Positions 26,096 to 36,335 are shown, numbered from the stretch's first letter. The stretch: DNA of 64,000 bases from Porphyrobacter sp. CACIAM 03H1 (GCF_002215495.1 NZ_CP021378.1:1-64000); one strand, 5' to 3'. Numbers and translations are program-made. Notes: generated from the sequence alone by a model not told the origin.

Positions 26096-26484
26096 CACCC
26101 GGGGATCACCGCTTCCGCCTCGATCTCGACGCGCCATTCCGGGCGGCACAGCCACGCCACCCCCACCATCGTCGCCGCCGGCCGCGCCGCACCGAAGAAG
26201 CGCGCATGGACCGCGCCGACCGCATCCTGATCGGCCGGGTCGGTGAGCAGCATCCGGGTTCGCACCACGTCGGCCGCGCAGCCACCCAGTTCCTCGATCG
26301 CTGCGACGATGATCGCGCAGCACCGCTCCGCCTGCGCCTTGGCACCGCCCAGCGTGGCCGAACCGTCGGGCTCGACCGGGCCGGTTCCGGCGACGACGAT
26401 GCGGTTGCCCTCGCGCACCGCGCGCGCAAAGCCGAAGGTCGCCTCGAAGGGCGAGCCCGAGGTTGTCCGCAGCCTGTCGCTCAT
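26095..26484 (-). CDS. RidA/YjgF-family protein
   Basis: A 129-residue RidA-like protein; the archetype hydrolyses reactive enamine/imine intermediates to ketones. The fold is shown by NRIVVAGTGPVEPDGSATLGGAKAQAERCCAII, the trimer-interface region VVRTRMLLTDPADQDAVGAVHARFF and a closing VEIEAEAVI. The catalytic Arg is represented by VVRTRM. It sits between a lipoprotein gene and DUF1214, overlapping both. Confidence 0.9.
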   Translation of the reverse strand: MSDRLRTTSGSPFEATFGFARAVREGNRIVVAGTGPVEPDGSATLGGAKAQAERCCAIIVAAIEELGGCAADVVRTRMLLTDPADQDAVGAVHARFFGAARPAATMVGVAWLCRPEWRVEIEAEAVIPG

Positions 26485-26813
26485 CCGCAGGTGACGCCAG
26501 TGATCTTCATCTTCTCGTCGTAGCGCACGTTCACGCGGTCCTGGCGGTAGTCCATCGTCCAGGCGCTATTCGGCGGGCCCCAGCGCAGGGTGCGCGCGCC
26601 GCTGTCCTTGAGGATCGCCTCGCCCATCGCCTGGGTCGCGTCATGCCCGACGTGATACTGCGCCTTCTCGGCATTGCACACCATCGGCACCGGCGGAGGC
26701 GGCACCGCCTCGGCCTGGTCGGGGGCGTTGTCCGAGATGCTCACGACGCAGCCGGTCAGACCCATGCCGACAAGCCCCGCCACCGCCGCACGCGCTGCTG
26801 CTGCTGTCCTCAT
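26481..26813 (-). CDS. I78-type peptidase inhibitor lipoprotein
   Basis: A 110-residue protein from ATG 26813 with a signal peptide ending in the lipobox LTGC, so predicted to be lipid-anchored. The mature part contains HVGHDATQAMGEAIL, WGPPNSAWTMDYRQDRVNV and ends MKITGVTCG. This is the I78 inhibitor pattern (Dyr..RvNv..d....I..v.CG), with two cysteines likely joined. It overlaps the RidA gene by four bases. Confidence 0.8.
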   Translation of the reverse strand: MRTAAAARAAVAGLVGMGLTGCVVSISDNAPDQAEAVPPPPVPMVCNAEKAQYHVGHDATQAMGEAILKDSGARTLRWGPPNSAWTMDYRQDRVNVRYDEKMKITGVTCG

Positions 26814-26903
26814 CCGCTCTCTCCCCTTGCATCCGCCGGCAGGATCCGGCCTGTCGGCCTGCATAGCTATCAGGCCGCAGGCGCGATGCAAGCCGGGAGG
26901 CGG

Positions 26904-29261
26904 TCAGGCCGCGCGTGCAGCGGGGGCCCGGGCGGCGGGCATCGAGGTTGCCGCCAGTGCCGCCAGATCGCCGGCGGGGAGCGGCCGGCCGACGAGATAC
27001 CCCTGCGCATAGTCGCAGCCCATCTTGCCGAGGAATTCGAGGCACGCGGCCTGCTCCACCCCCTCGGCCACGACCTTCAGCCCCAGTTCGTGCGCCAGCT
27101 GCACGGTCGAGCGCACCAGCATCGCATCGCCCTTGTCGACATGGGCCTGGGCCACGAACATCCGGTCGATCTTGAGCTCGGACAGGGGGAGCAGCTTGAG
27201 GTAGTTCAGCGCCGACTGGCCCGTGCCGTAATCGTCCATCGAGATGCGGATGCCGGCAGCGCGGAAGCGGTGGAGCGTCGCGATCGCGGCCTCGGTATCC
27301 TCGAACTGGGCGCTTTCGGTGACCTCGAAGGTGATCTGGTCAGTCGGCGTGCCGGTCTGCGCGACAAGGTCCAGCGCGCGCTCGGCGAAGCTCTCGGACG
27401 TCAGCAATGCGGCCGAGATGTTGACCGCCACGCCGATCGGAAGGCCCTGCTCGCGCCATCCCCATGCATCGGCCAGCGCCTGCGCGAGCACGGCAAGGGT
27501 CAGCTCGTCCATCCGGCCGCGTTCCTCGAACAGCGGGATGAAGCAATCGGGCGGGAGCAACCCGCGCTCGGGATGGTTCCAGCGCACCAGCGCCTCGACC
27601 GCGTCAATCCGGCGCGTGGCGAGATTGAGCTTGGGTTGGTAGAGCACGGTAATGCTGCCGCTGCGCAGCGCCTCGTCGAGCTCGCCGAGCAGCGAGAACT
27701 GCTGCGACACCGTCTCGCCCGCCTCGATGGTGTGGAGCCGCCAGAACTTGCCGGCGCGCCGCGCGAGGCTCGCCGCATGGGCGGCATGGGAGGCCGGGTC
27801 GGCGATACCGTGATCGGCCACGCCGAAGGTCAGGGACACGCCGAGCCTGCGCCCGGCGATCTCGAAGGGACTGCGCATCAGCGCGCGCAGGCCCGAGAGC
27901 TGCGACTCCAGCTCGTCGATCGGCAGGGGCGAGATCCACACCAGCGTGCGATCCTCGGAGCGATAGACCTTGTCCACCCCGCTCGCGACCTTTAGCCTTT
28001 CGGCGATGCGGTTGAGCAGAATGCCGATCCCCTCGTTGTCGGCAGCGAGCTTGAGGGCGTCGAACTCGTCGATCTGGGCCGCCACCAGAAAACGATCCGC
28101 GGCCGCCGCAGGCCGTGCCGCGAGGCCGAGGCGGTTGAGCAGACCGCTCTCCGCATCGACCTGGCGACCGAGCGCAGCGATCCGCTGGGTGATGATCATG
28201 TAGCGGATCGCACCGGCCGCGGCGGCAAGCGCGAGCGCGGGAACGATCTCGAACCACACGCCGGCCATGACACGCGCAGCGAGCCAAGCCGCCAGCAGCG
28301 CGGCAAGAAAGGCCCCGCTCCGCACCAGCACCGCGCGCCGCCGCTGCGCCGCCAGCGTTACCAGTGCGAGCAGCGCCGAGGCGATCAGCGGCAGGGGCCA
28401 CGAGCCGTAGACCGGCACGACCTGCCCCAGCGTCTCTGCCGCCAGCGCCTGGATGACCACGCCCGGGATCACCCCGTAACCCGGCACGGCATAGCGATCC
28501 CCCAGCTCGATCGCGGTCGCACCGATGATCACGTCCTTGCCCGCAAGGCTGCCCGGCGGGATCATTCCGTTCTCGATGGCGATGAAGCTGTGGCGCGGGA
28601 TGGTCGCGGGATCGATGGCGAAGTCGATCGGGAACTTCCGGTCGACGACCCCCGCCTCGCCGGCGACGAAGGCCGAGAGCGAGGGGCGTGCGGTGCCGCC
28701 CGTCACCGTGCCGAGCGGCATCCGCCGGACGTGGCCGTCATCGGCATCGGGCGCGACCGAGACAGAGGCGAGATGGGCGTGTTCGCGCAGCACCGGAATG
28801 GGGAGCGAGTCCAGCTTGCGCGCGTCCCCGAAGGCAGCCTTCTGCGCGAAGGTCGGCAGGGCGACGGGGGCGGTGGACTCCGCGATGGCCTGCGCGAAGG
28901 CCTTGTCTCCGGCATCATCGCCGGTGCTCGAGAAATCGACATCGAAGCTGATCGAGCGCACCCCTGCCGCGTCGAGCGCGCGCACGACCCGGGCGTAGTG
29001 TTCGCGCGGCCAGGGCCAGCGGCGGATCGCGGCCATGCTCGCCGCGTCGAGTTCGACCACATGGACCTGCCCTCCCGCGTCCCGGCCGAGCAGGGCGAAG
29101 CTCAGTTCCTCAATGCGGTTCTCCGTGCTGCGGAAGGCCCCGCCGAGGGTCGCGGCGGCGATCACCAGCGCCAGGGCGCAGACCATCAGCAGGCTGATGC
29201 GCCGGCTGTCGGAGCGCAGCCTGTCAGCAGCAAGGGCGGGAGAGAGGCGAGGCAGCTTCAT
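26904..29261 (-). CDS. CHASE2-GGDEF-EAL cyclic-di-GMP phosphodiesterase
   Basis: A 785-residue inner-membrane protein. An N-terminal membrane segment (about 22-40) is followed by a periplasmic CHASE2 sensor (45-320), then two or three membrane helices (to about 375), a degenerate GGDEF fold in which the signature reads SEDRTL (385-510), and an EAL domain (530-770). The EAL site is complete: EALVRW, AVNIS, FEVTES, MDDYGTG, LKIDRMF, AEGVE and QGYLVGRPL. It should hydrolyse cyclic di-GMP in response to an envelope signal. It lies just downstream of the FecR-domain gene, the usual company of CHASE2 proteins. Confidence 0.93.
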   Translation of the reverse strand: MKLPRLSPALAADRLRSDSRRISLLMVCALALVIAAATLGGAFRSTENRIEELSFALLGRDAGGQVHVVELDAASMAAIRRWPWPREHYARVVRALDAAGVRSISFDVDFSSTGDDAGDKAFAQAIAESTAPVALPTFAQKAAFGDARKLDSLPIPVLREHAHLASVSVAPDADDGHVRRMPLGTVTGGTARPSLSAFVAGEAGVVDRKFPIDFAIDPATIPRHSFIAIENGMIPPGSLAGKDVIIGATAIELGDRYAVPGYGVIPGVVIQALAAETLGQVVPVYGSWPLPLIASALLALVTLAAQRRRAVLVRSGAFLAALLAAWLAARVMAGVWFEIVPALALAAAAGAIRYMIITQRIAALGRQVDAESGLLNRLGLAARPAAAADRFLVAAQIDEFDALKLAADNEGIGILLNRIAERLKVASGVDKVYRSEDRTLVWISPLPIDELESQLSGLRALMRSPFEIAGRRLGVSLTFGVADHGIADPASHAAHAASLARRAGKFWRLHTIEAGETVSQQFSLLGELDEALRSGSITVLYQPKLNLATRRIDAVEALVRWNHPERGLLPPDCFIPLFEERGRMDELTLAVLAQALADAWGWREQGLPIGVAVNISAALLTSESFAERALDLVAQTGTPTDQITFEVTESAQFEDTEAAIATLHRFRAAGIRISMDDYGTGQSALNYLKLLPLSELKIDRMFVAQAHVDKGDAMLVRSTVQLAHELGLKVVAEGVEQAACLEFLGKMGCDYAQGYLVGRPLPAGDLAALAATSMPAARAPAARAA

Positions 29262-29280
29262 GCGTGTCGGGCCGCCGGCA

Positions 29281-30672
29281 TCAGCGCTGGCTGTAGGCCA
29301 CCGCCATATCGGTGAGCACGGGGCCAGGCTCGGTCACGAGGATGGACTGGCCGCGCGGGCCATTGCCCCCGCCATTGCCTCCGCCTCCGGGATTGCCGTT
29401 GCCCGGATCACGGCCACCGCCGTTACCGCCACTGCCGCCGGGATTGCGGTCGCCATTGCCGCCACCGCCGGGGTTCCCGTTCCCGTTGCCATTACCACCG
29501 CCGCCGGGGTTGCCGTCGCCGTTGCCGCTGCCGCCGGGGTTGCCGTTGCCATTATCGCCGCCGCCAGGGTTCCCGTCGCCGTTGCCGCCGCCGCCAGGGT
29601 TGCCGTTGCCATTACCGCCGCCGCCGGGATTGCTGTTGCCGTTGCCACCGCCGGCGCCCGGGCTGCCATTTCCGTTGCCGCCGCCACCGGGGTTGCCGTC
29701 GCCGTTGCCGCCGCCGCCGCCGGGGTTCCCGTTGCCGTTGCCGCCACCGCCCGGGTTGCCGTTGCCCCCAGAGCCGCCGCCCCGGTCGCCTCCGGCGCCG
29801 CAGGTGCCGTTGGCGCAGACCACGCCATCATCGGCGCGCCCGCGCGAGTTGCCGACCGGCGCCGCATTGCCGCGCCCGGTGTTGTCGGCCACCACGGCCG
29901 CGGCCAGCACCACCACCTCGCCCGAGACGAAGCCGCCGGTCACCTCGCCGAGATCGCGCGGCGTGCTGAGGATCGCTTCCCCGATTCGCGGGCGGCCTCG
30001 ATCATACGCGCCCGAGGGCTCGTAGGCGGCGGGTCGCAGCGAGGCCGCCGGCGGTGGCGATCCCGCACTCGCGCCGCCAGCCGAGCGCGCGGGCGAATCG
30101 ATCACGCGCCGGCCCTCGCCCTCGACCACCATCCGCAGCGGATCGGCGGCCGCGATAATCGCCACGGCGCCCGGACGGATCAGGTCGCGCGCGCCGCCGT
30201 CGAGCGTCGAGGTCTCGACCGCGCCTTCCGTGACCTGCAGGCTGGCGCCCTCGCGGCTCACCGTGATGACGAAGGTCGTACCCTTCACCACCGCCGCGAG
30301 ATAGGGTGTCTCCACGCCGAAGTGCGGGTTGGGCTGCTTGCCGATGTTGAACAGGGCGCTGCCGTAATCCTGAAGGATCTGGATGATCCCGCGTTCGCGC
30401 TCGGCAGGCGCGATGCGCAGCTGGGCGTTCTGGCGCATCGTCACGAATTCCTCGCCCCGGACCAGCACCGCCGAGGCCCGCGAATCGGTGCGGATCGTGG
30501 CGCCGGCGGCAAGCGCGGTCCCGACCGTCGCGGGACGCTGTCCGCGCGCATCGACGACCGTCACGACGCCCTTGACCTCGCTGACGGTCCAGGGGCCGCT
30601 CTGGGCAAGCGCCGGGGTGCCGCTGAAGAGCAGCAGAAGTAGCGGCAACAGGATGCGTGTCACGATGCGCAT
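29281..30672 (-). CDS. FecR-domain protein with Gly/Asn/Pro-rich repeats
   Basis: A 463-residue exported protein from ATG 30672, preceded by GGAGAAACAT. Signal peptide: ILLPLLLLLFSGTPALAQ. The FecR domain covers about residues 30-170 (VTMRQNAQLRI, FGVETPYLAAVVKGTTFVI, EGAVETSTL). Residues about 300-440 are a low-complexity tract built from GNGNPGGGG and GNGDGNPGGG units, and the protein closes with a short ordered tail. It has no anti-sigma cytoplasmic part, so it is not a classical FecR. It is divergent from the TpsB gene and upstream of CHASE2-EAL. It may be a surface or periplasmic sensor. Confidence 0.85.
   Translation of the reverse strand: MRIVTRILLPLLLLLFSGTPALAQSGPWTVSEVKGVVTVVDARGQRPATVGTALAAGATIRTDSRASAVLVRGEEFVTMRQNAQLRIAPAERERGIIQILQDYGSALFNIGKQPNPHFGVETPYLAAVVKGTTFVITVSREGASLQVTEGAVETSTLDGGARDLIRPGAVAIIAAADPLRMVVEGEGRRVIDSPARSAGGASAGSPPPAASLRPAAYEPSGAYDRGRPRIGEAILSTPRDLGEVTGGFVSGEVVVLAAAVVADNTGRGNAAPVGNSRGRADDGVVCANGTCGAGGDRGGGSGGNGNPGGGGNGNGNPGGGGGNGDGNPGGGGNGNGSPGAGGGNGNSNPGGGGNGNGNPGGGGNGDGNPGGGDNGNGNPGGSGNGDGNPGGGGNGNGNGNPGGGGNGDRNPGGSGGNGGGRDPGNGNPGGGGNGGGNGPRGQSILVTEPGPVLTDMAVAYSQR
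29353..29775 (-). repeat. in-gene tandem repeat coding Gly/Asn/Pro units
   Basis: An imperfect tandem array of short units, about 27-36 bp each, encoding GNGNPGGGG-type peptides inside the FecR-domain gene. Repetition is visible on both strands as recurrent CCGCCGCCGGGGTT blocks. Unit number is likely to vary between strains through slippage. Confidence 0.8.
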
Positions 30673-30809
30673 ATGTTTCTCCGTGCTTAACAATTGCACA
30701 GGAACTGAGGACATCCTGTTTAAGCCCATGGTTAACAGGGTCTTGCGATGGGACTTGGTTAACCTTTGCGTTGTAGGGGAACGGCCCACTCGTTGTTTGT
30801 GGGTGCCGT
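30673..30809. promoter_or_regulatory. divergent promoter region with GGTTAAC repeats
   Basis: 137 bp between the divergent FecR and TpsB genes. GGTTAAC occurs at 30730-30736 and GGTTAACC at 30757-30764, in direct orientation 27 bp apart. The reverse strand of the first reads GTTAACCAT, the CtrA half-site. A TTAA pair at 30720-30735 is spaced by eight rather than seven bases, so it is not a clean CtrA site. Shared regulation of both sides is likely. Confidence 0.45.
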
Positions 30810-32465
30810 TTGATCCTGCGACCGGTTAATCTTTGGGGAAGCGTCATGGTGCTGCTGGCGGCAAGTCCGCTGGCGGCGCAGGATGCGCTCGACCGGACAA
30901 ATCCCCAGGGACTCGCCAACCGCGACGAGCTGCAGCTGCCTCCTCCCGACAAGGTCCGGATCGAGGTGCAGCCGGTGCTCGACATGCCGGCCGCCGGCAG
31001 CGGCGACGGCGGCACCGTCGATGTCGGCGCGATCATCATCGATGGGCTGGTGGCGATGGACCGCGCTGCCTTTGCCCGGGTCATCGAACCCTTCGCCGGA
31101 CGCCCCCTCGACCGCACGGAGATGGTGCGCCTGACCGACGCCATCGCCGCGCGAGCGCGCGAGGAGGGCTACGTCCTCGCCTCCGCGTGGATCCCCGAAC
31201 AGGCGCTGGTCGGCGGGACGCTGCGGGTGCGGATCGACGAGGGCACCGTCGATGGCCTGCGGATCGAGGGGTCGGACGATCCCGCGATCCGCCGCCAGCT
31301 CGAACGGCTAGTCGGCGGCGGCCCCGTCACGCTCGCCGCCCTCCAGCGCGAGGTGCTGCTTGCCGACGATCTCCCGGGGGTGTGGATCCGCTCGACCCGC
31401 TTCGAGCGCGAAGGCACGCGCCGCATCCTCGTGGTCGATGCCGCACGCAGCGATGCCGGCGGCAGCGTGCTTGTCGCGACCGACGGCACCAAGCCGCTGG
31501 GTCCGGTGCGGGCGCGCATCGATTTCGACGCCAACGGCCTCATCTCCCCGCGCGACCGGGTCGATCTCAGCATTTCGGCGACCCCGTTCGATCCCGAGGA
31601 GCTGGCCTTCTTCAGCGCGCGCTACACCGTGATCGTGAACGATGCCGGCACGAGCGTGGGTGCCTTCGGCTCGTGGTCGCGCACCGAACCGGGCGCTTAT
31701 CTGGCGGGCCGCGGCCTGCTGGGCGAGGCGTGGCAGGCAGGGCTGCGCCTGCGTCACCCGCTGATGCGCGGCTCGGCCCACAGCCTGTGGCTCGAAGCGA
31801 GCGGCGAGGTGCAGGACCTGCGCCAGGACGCCTTCGGGCAGCTTGCCCGCCACGACCGCATCGCGCTCGCGCGGCTCGGCTTCTACGGCTACGGCCCGCT
31901 CGCCGGGGGCAGCCTGCAAGGGCGCGCGACGGTCAGCCAGGGACTTCCGGTGCTCGGCGCGACCGGGACGAGCGATCCGCTCGCCTCGCGCTTCGATGCC
32001 GCGCCCGATTTCACGACCCTGACATGGTGGCTCAACTGGCGGCGCGGGATCGTGCCGCGGGTCAGCCTCTCGCTCGCCGCCACGGGACAATTTTCGAGCG
32101 CGCCGCTGCTGATCGGGGAGAGCTTCGTGCTCGGCGGCACCCAGTTCCTGCGCGGCTACGACTTCGCGCAGCGGGTCGGCGACCAGGGCGTCGCCGGTTC
32201 GGCGGAGCTGCGTTACGACTGGCCCCGCGCCCTGGGCGGCGTGCGGCACCTGCAGCTCTATGCCTTTGCCGACGGGGGGACGGTCTCGAACCTTGGGGGC
32301 GGTCTGGGCGGCGGCACCCTCGCCTCGAGCGGGGCGGGGCTGCGCACCGACATCACTCGCGATCTCGACCTCGATTTCGAGGTGGCCGTGCCGCTCACCG
32401 AGGAGCGTTACGACACCGGCGACAATTCGCCGCGCCTCAACCTCAGGATCGTGCAGTCGTTCTGA
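30810..32465 (+). CDS. ShlB/FhaC-type (TpsB) outer-membrane translocator
   Basis: A 551-residue Omp85-superfamily protein of two-partner secretion. The signal peptide (WGSVMVLLAASPLAAQ) favours the TTG start at 30810; an ATG at 30846 gives only a short signal. A POTRA-like region follows (about 60-200; GGTVDVGAIIIDGLVAMDR, EGYVLASAWIPEQAL, GGTLRVRI). Then comes a beta-barrel with the substrate-loop signature FVLGGTQFLRGYDF and a C-terminal Phe. No filamentous TpsA substrate is in the window, so the client is unknown; the divergent Gly/Asn-rich protein is a candidate partner. Confidence 0.9.
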   Translation: MILRPVNLWGSVMVLLAASPLAAQDALDRTNPQGLANRDELQLPPPDKVRIEVQPVLDMPAAGSGDGGTVDVGAIIIDGLVAMDRAAFARVIEPFAGRPLDRTEMVRLTDAIAARAREEGYVLASAWIPEQALVGGTLRVRIDEGTVDGLRIEGSDDPAIRRQLERLVGGGPVTLAALQREVLLADDLPGVWIRSTRFEREGTRRILVVDAARSDAGGSVLVATDGTKPLGPVRARIDFDANGLISPRDRVDLSISATPFDPEELAFFSARYTVIVNDAGTSVGAFGSWSRTEPGAYLAGRGLLGEAWQAGLRLRHPLMRGSAHSLWLEASGEVQDLRQDAFGQLARHDRIALARLGFYGYGPLAGGSLQGRATVSQGLPVLGATGTSDPLASRFDAAPDFTTLTWWLNWRRGIVPRVSLSLAATGQFSSAPLLIGESFVLGGTQFLRGYDFAQRVGDQGVAGSAELRYDWPRALGGVRHLQLYAFADGGTVSNLGGGLGGGTLASSGAGLRTDITRDLDLDFEVAVPLTEERYDTGDNSPRLNLRIVQSF

Positions 32466-32487
32466 ACCGGGCAGATGGCCCCGCCCT

Positions 32488-33948
<1,461 letters not shown>

Positions 33949-34013
33949 TATTGGCTATCCCTCTTGGGGAGAGCCTATGGCACAGGCGCATTTCAACTCA
34001 AGGAAAAGCCGCG

Positions 34014-34325
34014 ATGAATAGCAATGCCGATCCGCTCGACGCGCTCGATGACGCCCAGGCCGCCGCCGCCTTCCGCCGGCTGGTGCGCCACCTGAGGCAC
34101 CGCCACGATGCGCAGAACATCGACCTGATGGGGCTCGCCGGCTTCTGCCGCAACTGCCTTGCCGACTGGATCCGCGATGCGGGCTATCCCGGCGACAAGG
34201 AGCAGGCGCGCGAGGTGATCCACGGGATGCCGAGCCCGGAATGGAAAGCGACCCGCCAGTCCCCCGCGACCGAGGAACAGCTCGCCCGGATGGAGGCCAG
34301 CATGGCCAAGAACGCACAGGAATAA
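34014..34325 (+). CDS. DUF1244-family protein
   Basis: A 103-residue cytoplasmic protein from ATG 34014, preceded by AAGGAAAAG. The core [33 protein letters not shown] matches DUF1244, a small conserved alphaproteobacterial/gammaproteobacterial family with paired Cys (FCRNC). Function is not known. Co-directional with gapR 83 bp downstream. Confidence 0.9.
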   Translation: MNSNADPLDALDDAQAAAAFRRLVRHLRHRHDAQNIDLMGLAGFCRNCLADWIRDAGYPGDKEQAREVIHGMPSPEWKATRQSPATEEQLARMEASMAKNAQE

Positions 34326-34408
34326 TTTTCCGCAGCGGTTCAATCGCCCGGGGCGGCTGGCTATCGGGTCCCACCAACCGATTCTCGTTTTTTGATGGAG
34401 ACATTCCC

Positions 34409-34645
34409 ATGGCCGACGCCACCGACGACCGCCTGCGCCTGCTGATCGAGCGCATCGAACGGCTAGAGGAAGAGAAGAAGGGCATCGCCGACGACATCCG
34501 CGACGTCTACATGGAGGCCAAGGCCGTCGGCTACGATCCCAAGATCATGCGCCAGATCGTGCGCCTCAGGAAGATGAAGCCCGACGATCGCAGCGAGCAG
34601 GACATGCTGCTCGAGACCTACAAGACCGCGCTCGGGATGGCGTGA
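34409..34645 (+). CDS. gapR: GapR-family (DUF2312) nucleoid-associated protein
   Basis: A 78-residue DNA-binding protein that encircles overtwisted, AT-rich DNA ahead of replication and transcription forks in alphaproteobacteria. The sequence is typical throughout: [48 protein letters not shown], a long coiled coil followed by the basic clamp. The start at ATG 34409 has GGAGACATTCCC upstream; the frame extends further 5' without similarity. Confidence 0.94.
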   Translation: MADATDDRLRLLIERIERLEEEKKGIADDIRDVYMEAKAVGYDPKIMRQIVRLRKMKPDDRSEQDMLLETYKTALGMA

Positions 34646-34728
34646 TCCGCCGCGCGCGCGGCGGAGCGTCATTGCAACGTCATCTCGCTGTGTTATGACG
34701 TTAACACAGCACTGAGAGGAGAGACGGC

Positions 34729-35076
34729 ATGGCATCCCCCTGGAAAGACGCGCGCAGCGTGATCGTCAGCACCACCCCGACGCTCGAGGGGCACCCGATC
34801 CAGGAATACATGGGCATCGTCACCGGCGAGGTGATCGTCGGTGCGAACCTGTTCCGCGACCTGTTCGCCAATATCCGCGACATCGTCGGCGGGCGCTCGG
34901 GCTCGTACGAGCGGATCCTTGCCGATGCGCGCAACCAGGCGATCGAGGAACTGCAGTCCGAAGCCGCCGCGCGCGGCGCGAACGCGGTGGTCGGGATCGA
35001 TCTCGATTACGAGGTGATCGGCGACACCGGCTCTATGCTGATGGTCAGCGCCAGCGGGACGGCGGTCAGGGTCTGA
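34729..35076 (+). CDS. YbjQ/UPF0145-family protein
   Basis: A 115-residue cytoplasmic protein of the YbjQ (heavy-metal-binding-domain-like) family. It shows [67 protein letters not shown] and [11 protein letters not shown], nearly the whole family signature. AGAGGAGAG lies just before the ATG. Members form pentamers; their cellular role is unclear. Five bases separate it from the acetyltransferase gene. Confidence 0.93.
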   Translation: MASPWKDARSVIVSTTPTLEGHPIQEYMGIVTGEVIVGANLFRDLFANIRDIVGGRSGSYERILADARNQAIEELQSEAAARGANAVVGIDLDYEVIGDTGSMLMVSASGTAVRV

Positions 35077-35081
35077 ACGCA

Positions 35082-35537
35082 ATGGCTGCGGTCCGTCGCC
35101 TCGCCCCCGGCGACGTCGCAGGCTTCCGGGCCATGAACGCCCTGTTCGCGGACGTGTTCGAGGACCCGGAGAGCTATGCCGCCGCCCTTCCCTCCGATAG
35201 GTGGGCGGCGGACTGGCTCGCCAATCCCGACCACATCGCGCTGATGGCCGAGGCAGACGGCGGGCCGGTCGGCGCGCTCGCCGCCTATGTCCTGCCCAAG
35301 TTCGAACAGGCCCGCAGCGAGATCTACATCTACGACCTCGCCGTGCTGGAGGCGGTGCGGCGGCAGGGCGTCGCCACCGCCCTGATCGACGCCCTGCGCG
35401 CCATCGCCCGCGACATCGGCGCATGGACGATCTTCGTGCAGGCCGACATCGTCCCCGAGGACGAACCGGCGCGCAGGCTCTACCGCAAGCTCGCCTCGGA
35501 GGAGATCACAGCGCTCCATTTCGACATCGCGCCGTGA
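35082..35537 (+). CDS. GNAT acetyltransferase of the AAC(3)-I type
   Basis: A 151-residue GNAT enzyme. Residues 73-88 (KFEQARSEIYIYDLAV) and flanking positions match the aminoglycoside 3-N-acetyltransferase AAC(3)-I group almost exactly, and RRQGVATA (93-100) is the acetyl-CoA loop. The C-terminal HFDI also matches. AAC(3)-I enzymes inactivate gentamicin-type aminoglycosides; whether this chromosomal homologue does so is unknown. No integron, transposase or attC site is nearby, and codon use looks like its neighbours, so it appears to be resident. It may be co-transcribed with ybjQ. Confidence 0.88.
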   Translation: MAAVRRLAPGDVAGFRAMNALFADVFEDPESYAAALPSDRWAADWLANPDHIALMAEADGGPVGALAAYVLPKFEQARSEIYIYDLAVLEAVRRQGVATALIDALRAIARDIGAWTIFVQADIVPEDEPARRLYRKLASEEITALHFDIAP

Positions 35538-35553
35538 GGGGGGGGGCTCGCCC

Positions 35554-36255
35554 TCACCAGCGGTAATCGAGCACCAGCGCGACGACGTTGAAGGCGCTGT
35601 GATGGGCCACCGCCGCCGTCAGACCCAGCCGGGTGCGGGTATAGGCGAGCAGCAGTCCGCCGATGGTCTGGGGCATCACCACCAGCACGCCCAGGGGATG
35701 GTTCAGCGGCTCGTAATTGCCAAGGTGGATGAGCCCGAACAGCAGGGTCGATCCCCACACCAACTTGCCGAAGTGCCTGATGAACCACGCAGGCACCTCG
35801 CGGTCGCGGTGGCGGGTGCGGCTCCAGTGGACGAGGCCCGCGATCACCGCCCCCACCCCCGCCAGTGCCAGAGCCGTCGCCGCGCCGGGGCCTGCGAACA
35901 GGCTCGCCATGAACAGCGCCAGCGCGGCAAGTCCGTAGAGCGCGAAATGCAGCGCGGCGAGCCGTCCGCTAAGCCAGCCGCGGAACAGCAGCTCCTCCAG
36001 CAGCGGAGCGAGCAGCAGCGAGAGGAAGGCGTCCTCGGCAAGCGTGATGTCTTCCTCGATGGGCTCGGGCAGGATGGGCACGAGCCTGTCCAGCCCCTCG
36101 GCCATGCCCATCGCCAGCAGCCCCAGCGCCAGATCGAGCACGAGGAGCGCCAGCAATGCGAGCGCCGCCGCCGGCCCCCACGCCATCGGCTGCGCGACGA
36201 AGGTCGGGCGCAGCGCGAAGCGGCCGGCATCGGCGATCCGTGCGCGAAAGGTCAT
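35554..36255 (-). CDS. CPBP-family intramembrane protease
   Basis: A 233-residue multi-pass membrane protein (six to eight helices) of the CPBP/ABI family of glutamic intramembrane proteases. The motifs are present: EELLFRGW (EExxxR), LFGLIHLGN (FxxxH) and HHSAFN (HxxxN). The start is placed at ATG 36255, giving MTFRARIADAG; a longer frame would run into yebC. It is convergent with the acetyltransferase gene and divergent from yebC. Substrate unknown. Confidence 0.87.
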   Translation of the reverse strand: MTFRARIADAGRFALRPTFVAQPMAWGPAAALALLALLVLDLALGLLAMGMAEGLDRLVPILPEPIEEDITLAEDAFLSLLLAPLLEELLFRGWLSGRLAALHFALYGLAALALFMASLFAGPGAATALALAGVGAVIAGLVHWSRTRHRDREVPAWFIRHFGKLVWGSTLLFGLIHLGNYEPLNHPLGVLVVMPQTIGGLLLAYTRTRLGLTAAVAHHSAFNVVALVLDYRW

Positions 36256-36335
36256 CGCGCCCGCCCTTGCATCGGCCGCGCCTGCCGGAGTAAGGCCCGC
36301 ACTCACATCCCCATCAATCCGGTGAAGTTCGTCCA

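Noticed and set aside
26463-27995. 510-codon plus-strand frame opposite the CHASE2-EAL and lipoprotein genes
   Set aside because: The complementary strand encodes intact EAL and I78 motifs; the plus reading is a shadow rich in Arg, His and Gln.
29353-29775. Regular repeats resembling a CRISPR array
   Set aside because: The units are contiguous, degenerate and in frame with the FecR-domain protein; there are no unique spacers and no cas genes.
30720-30736. Full CtrA site before the FecR/TpsB genes
   Set aside because: The two TTAA elements are separated by eight bases, not seven, so only half-site similarity is claimed.
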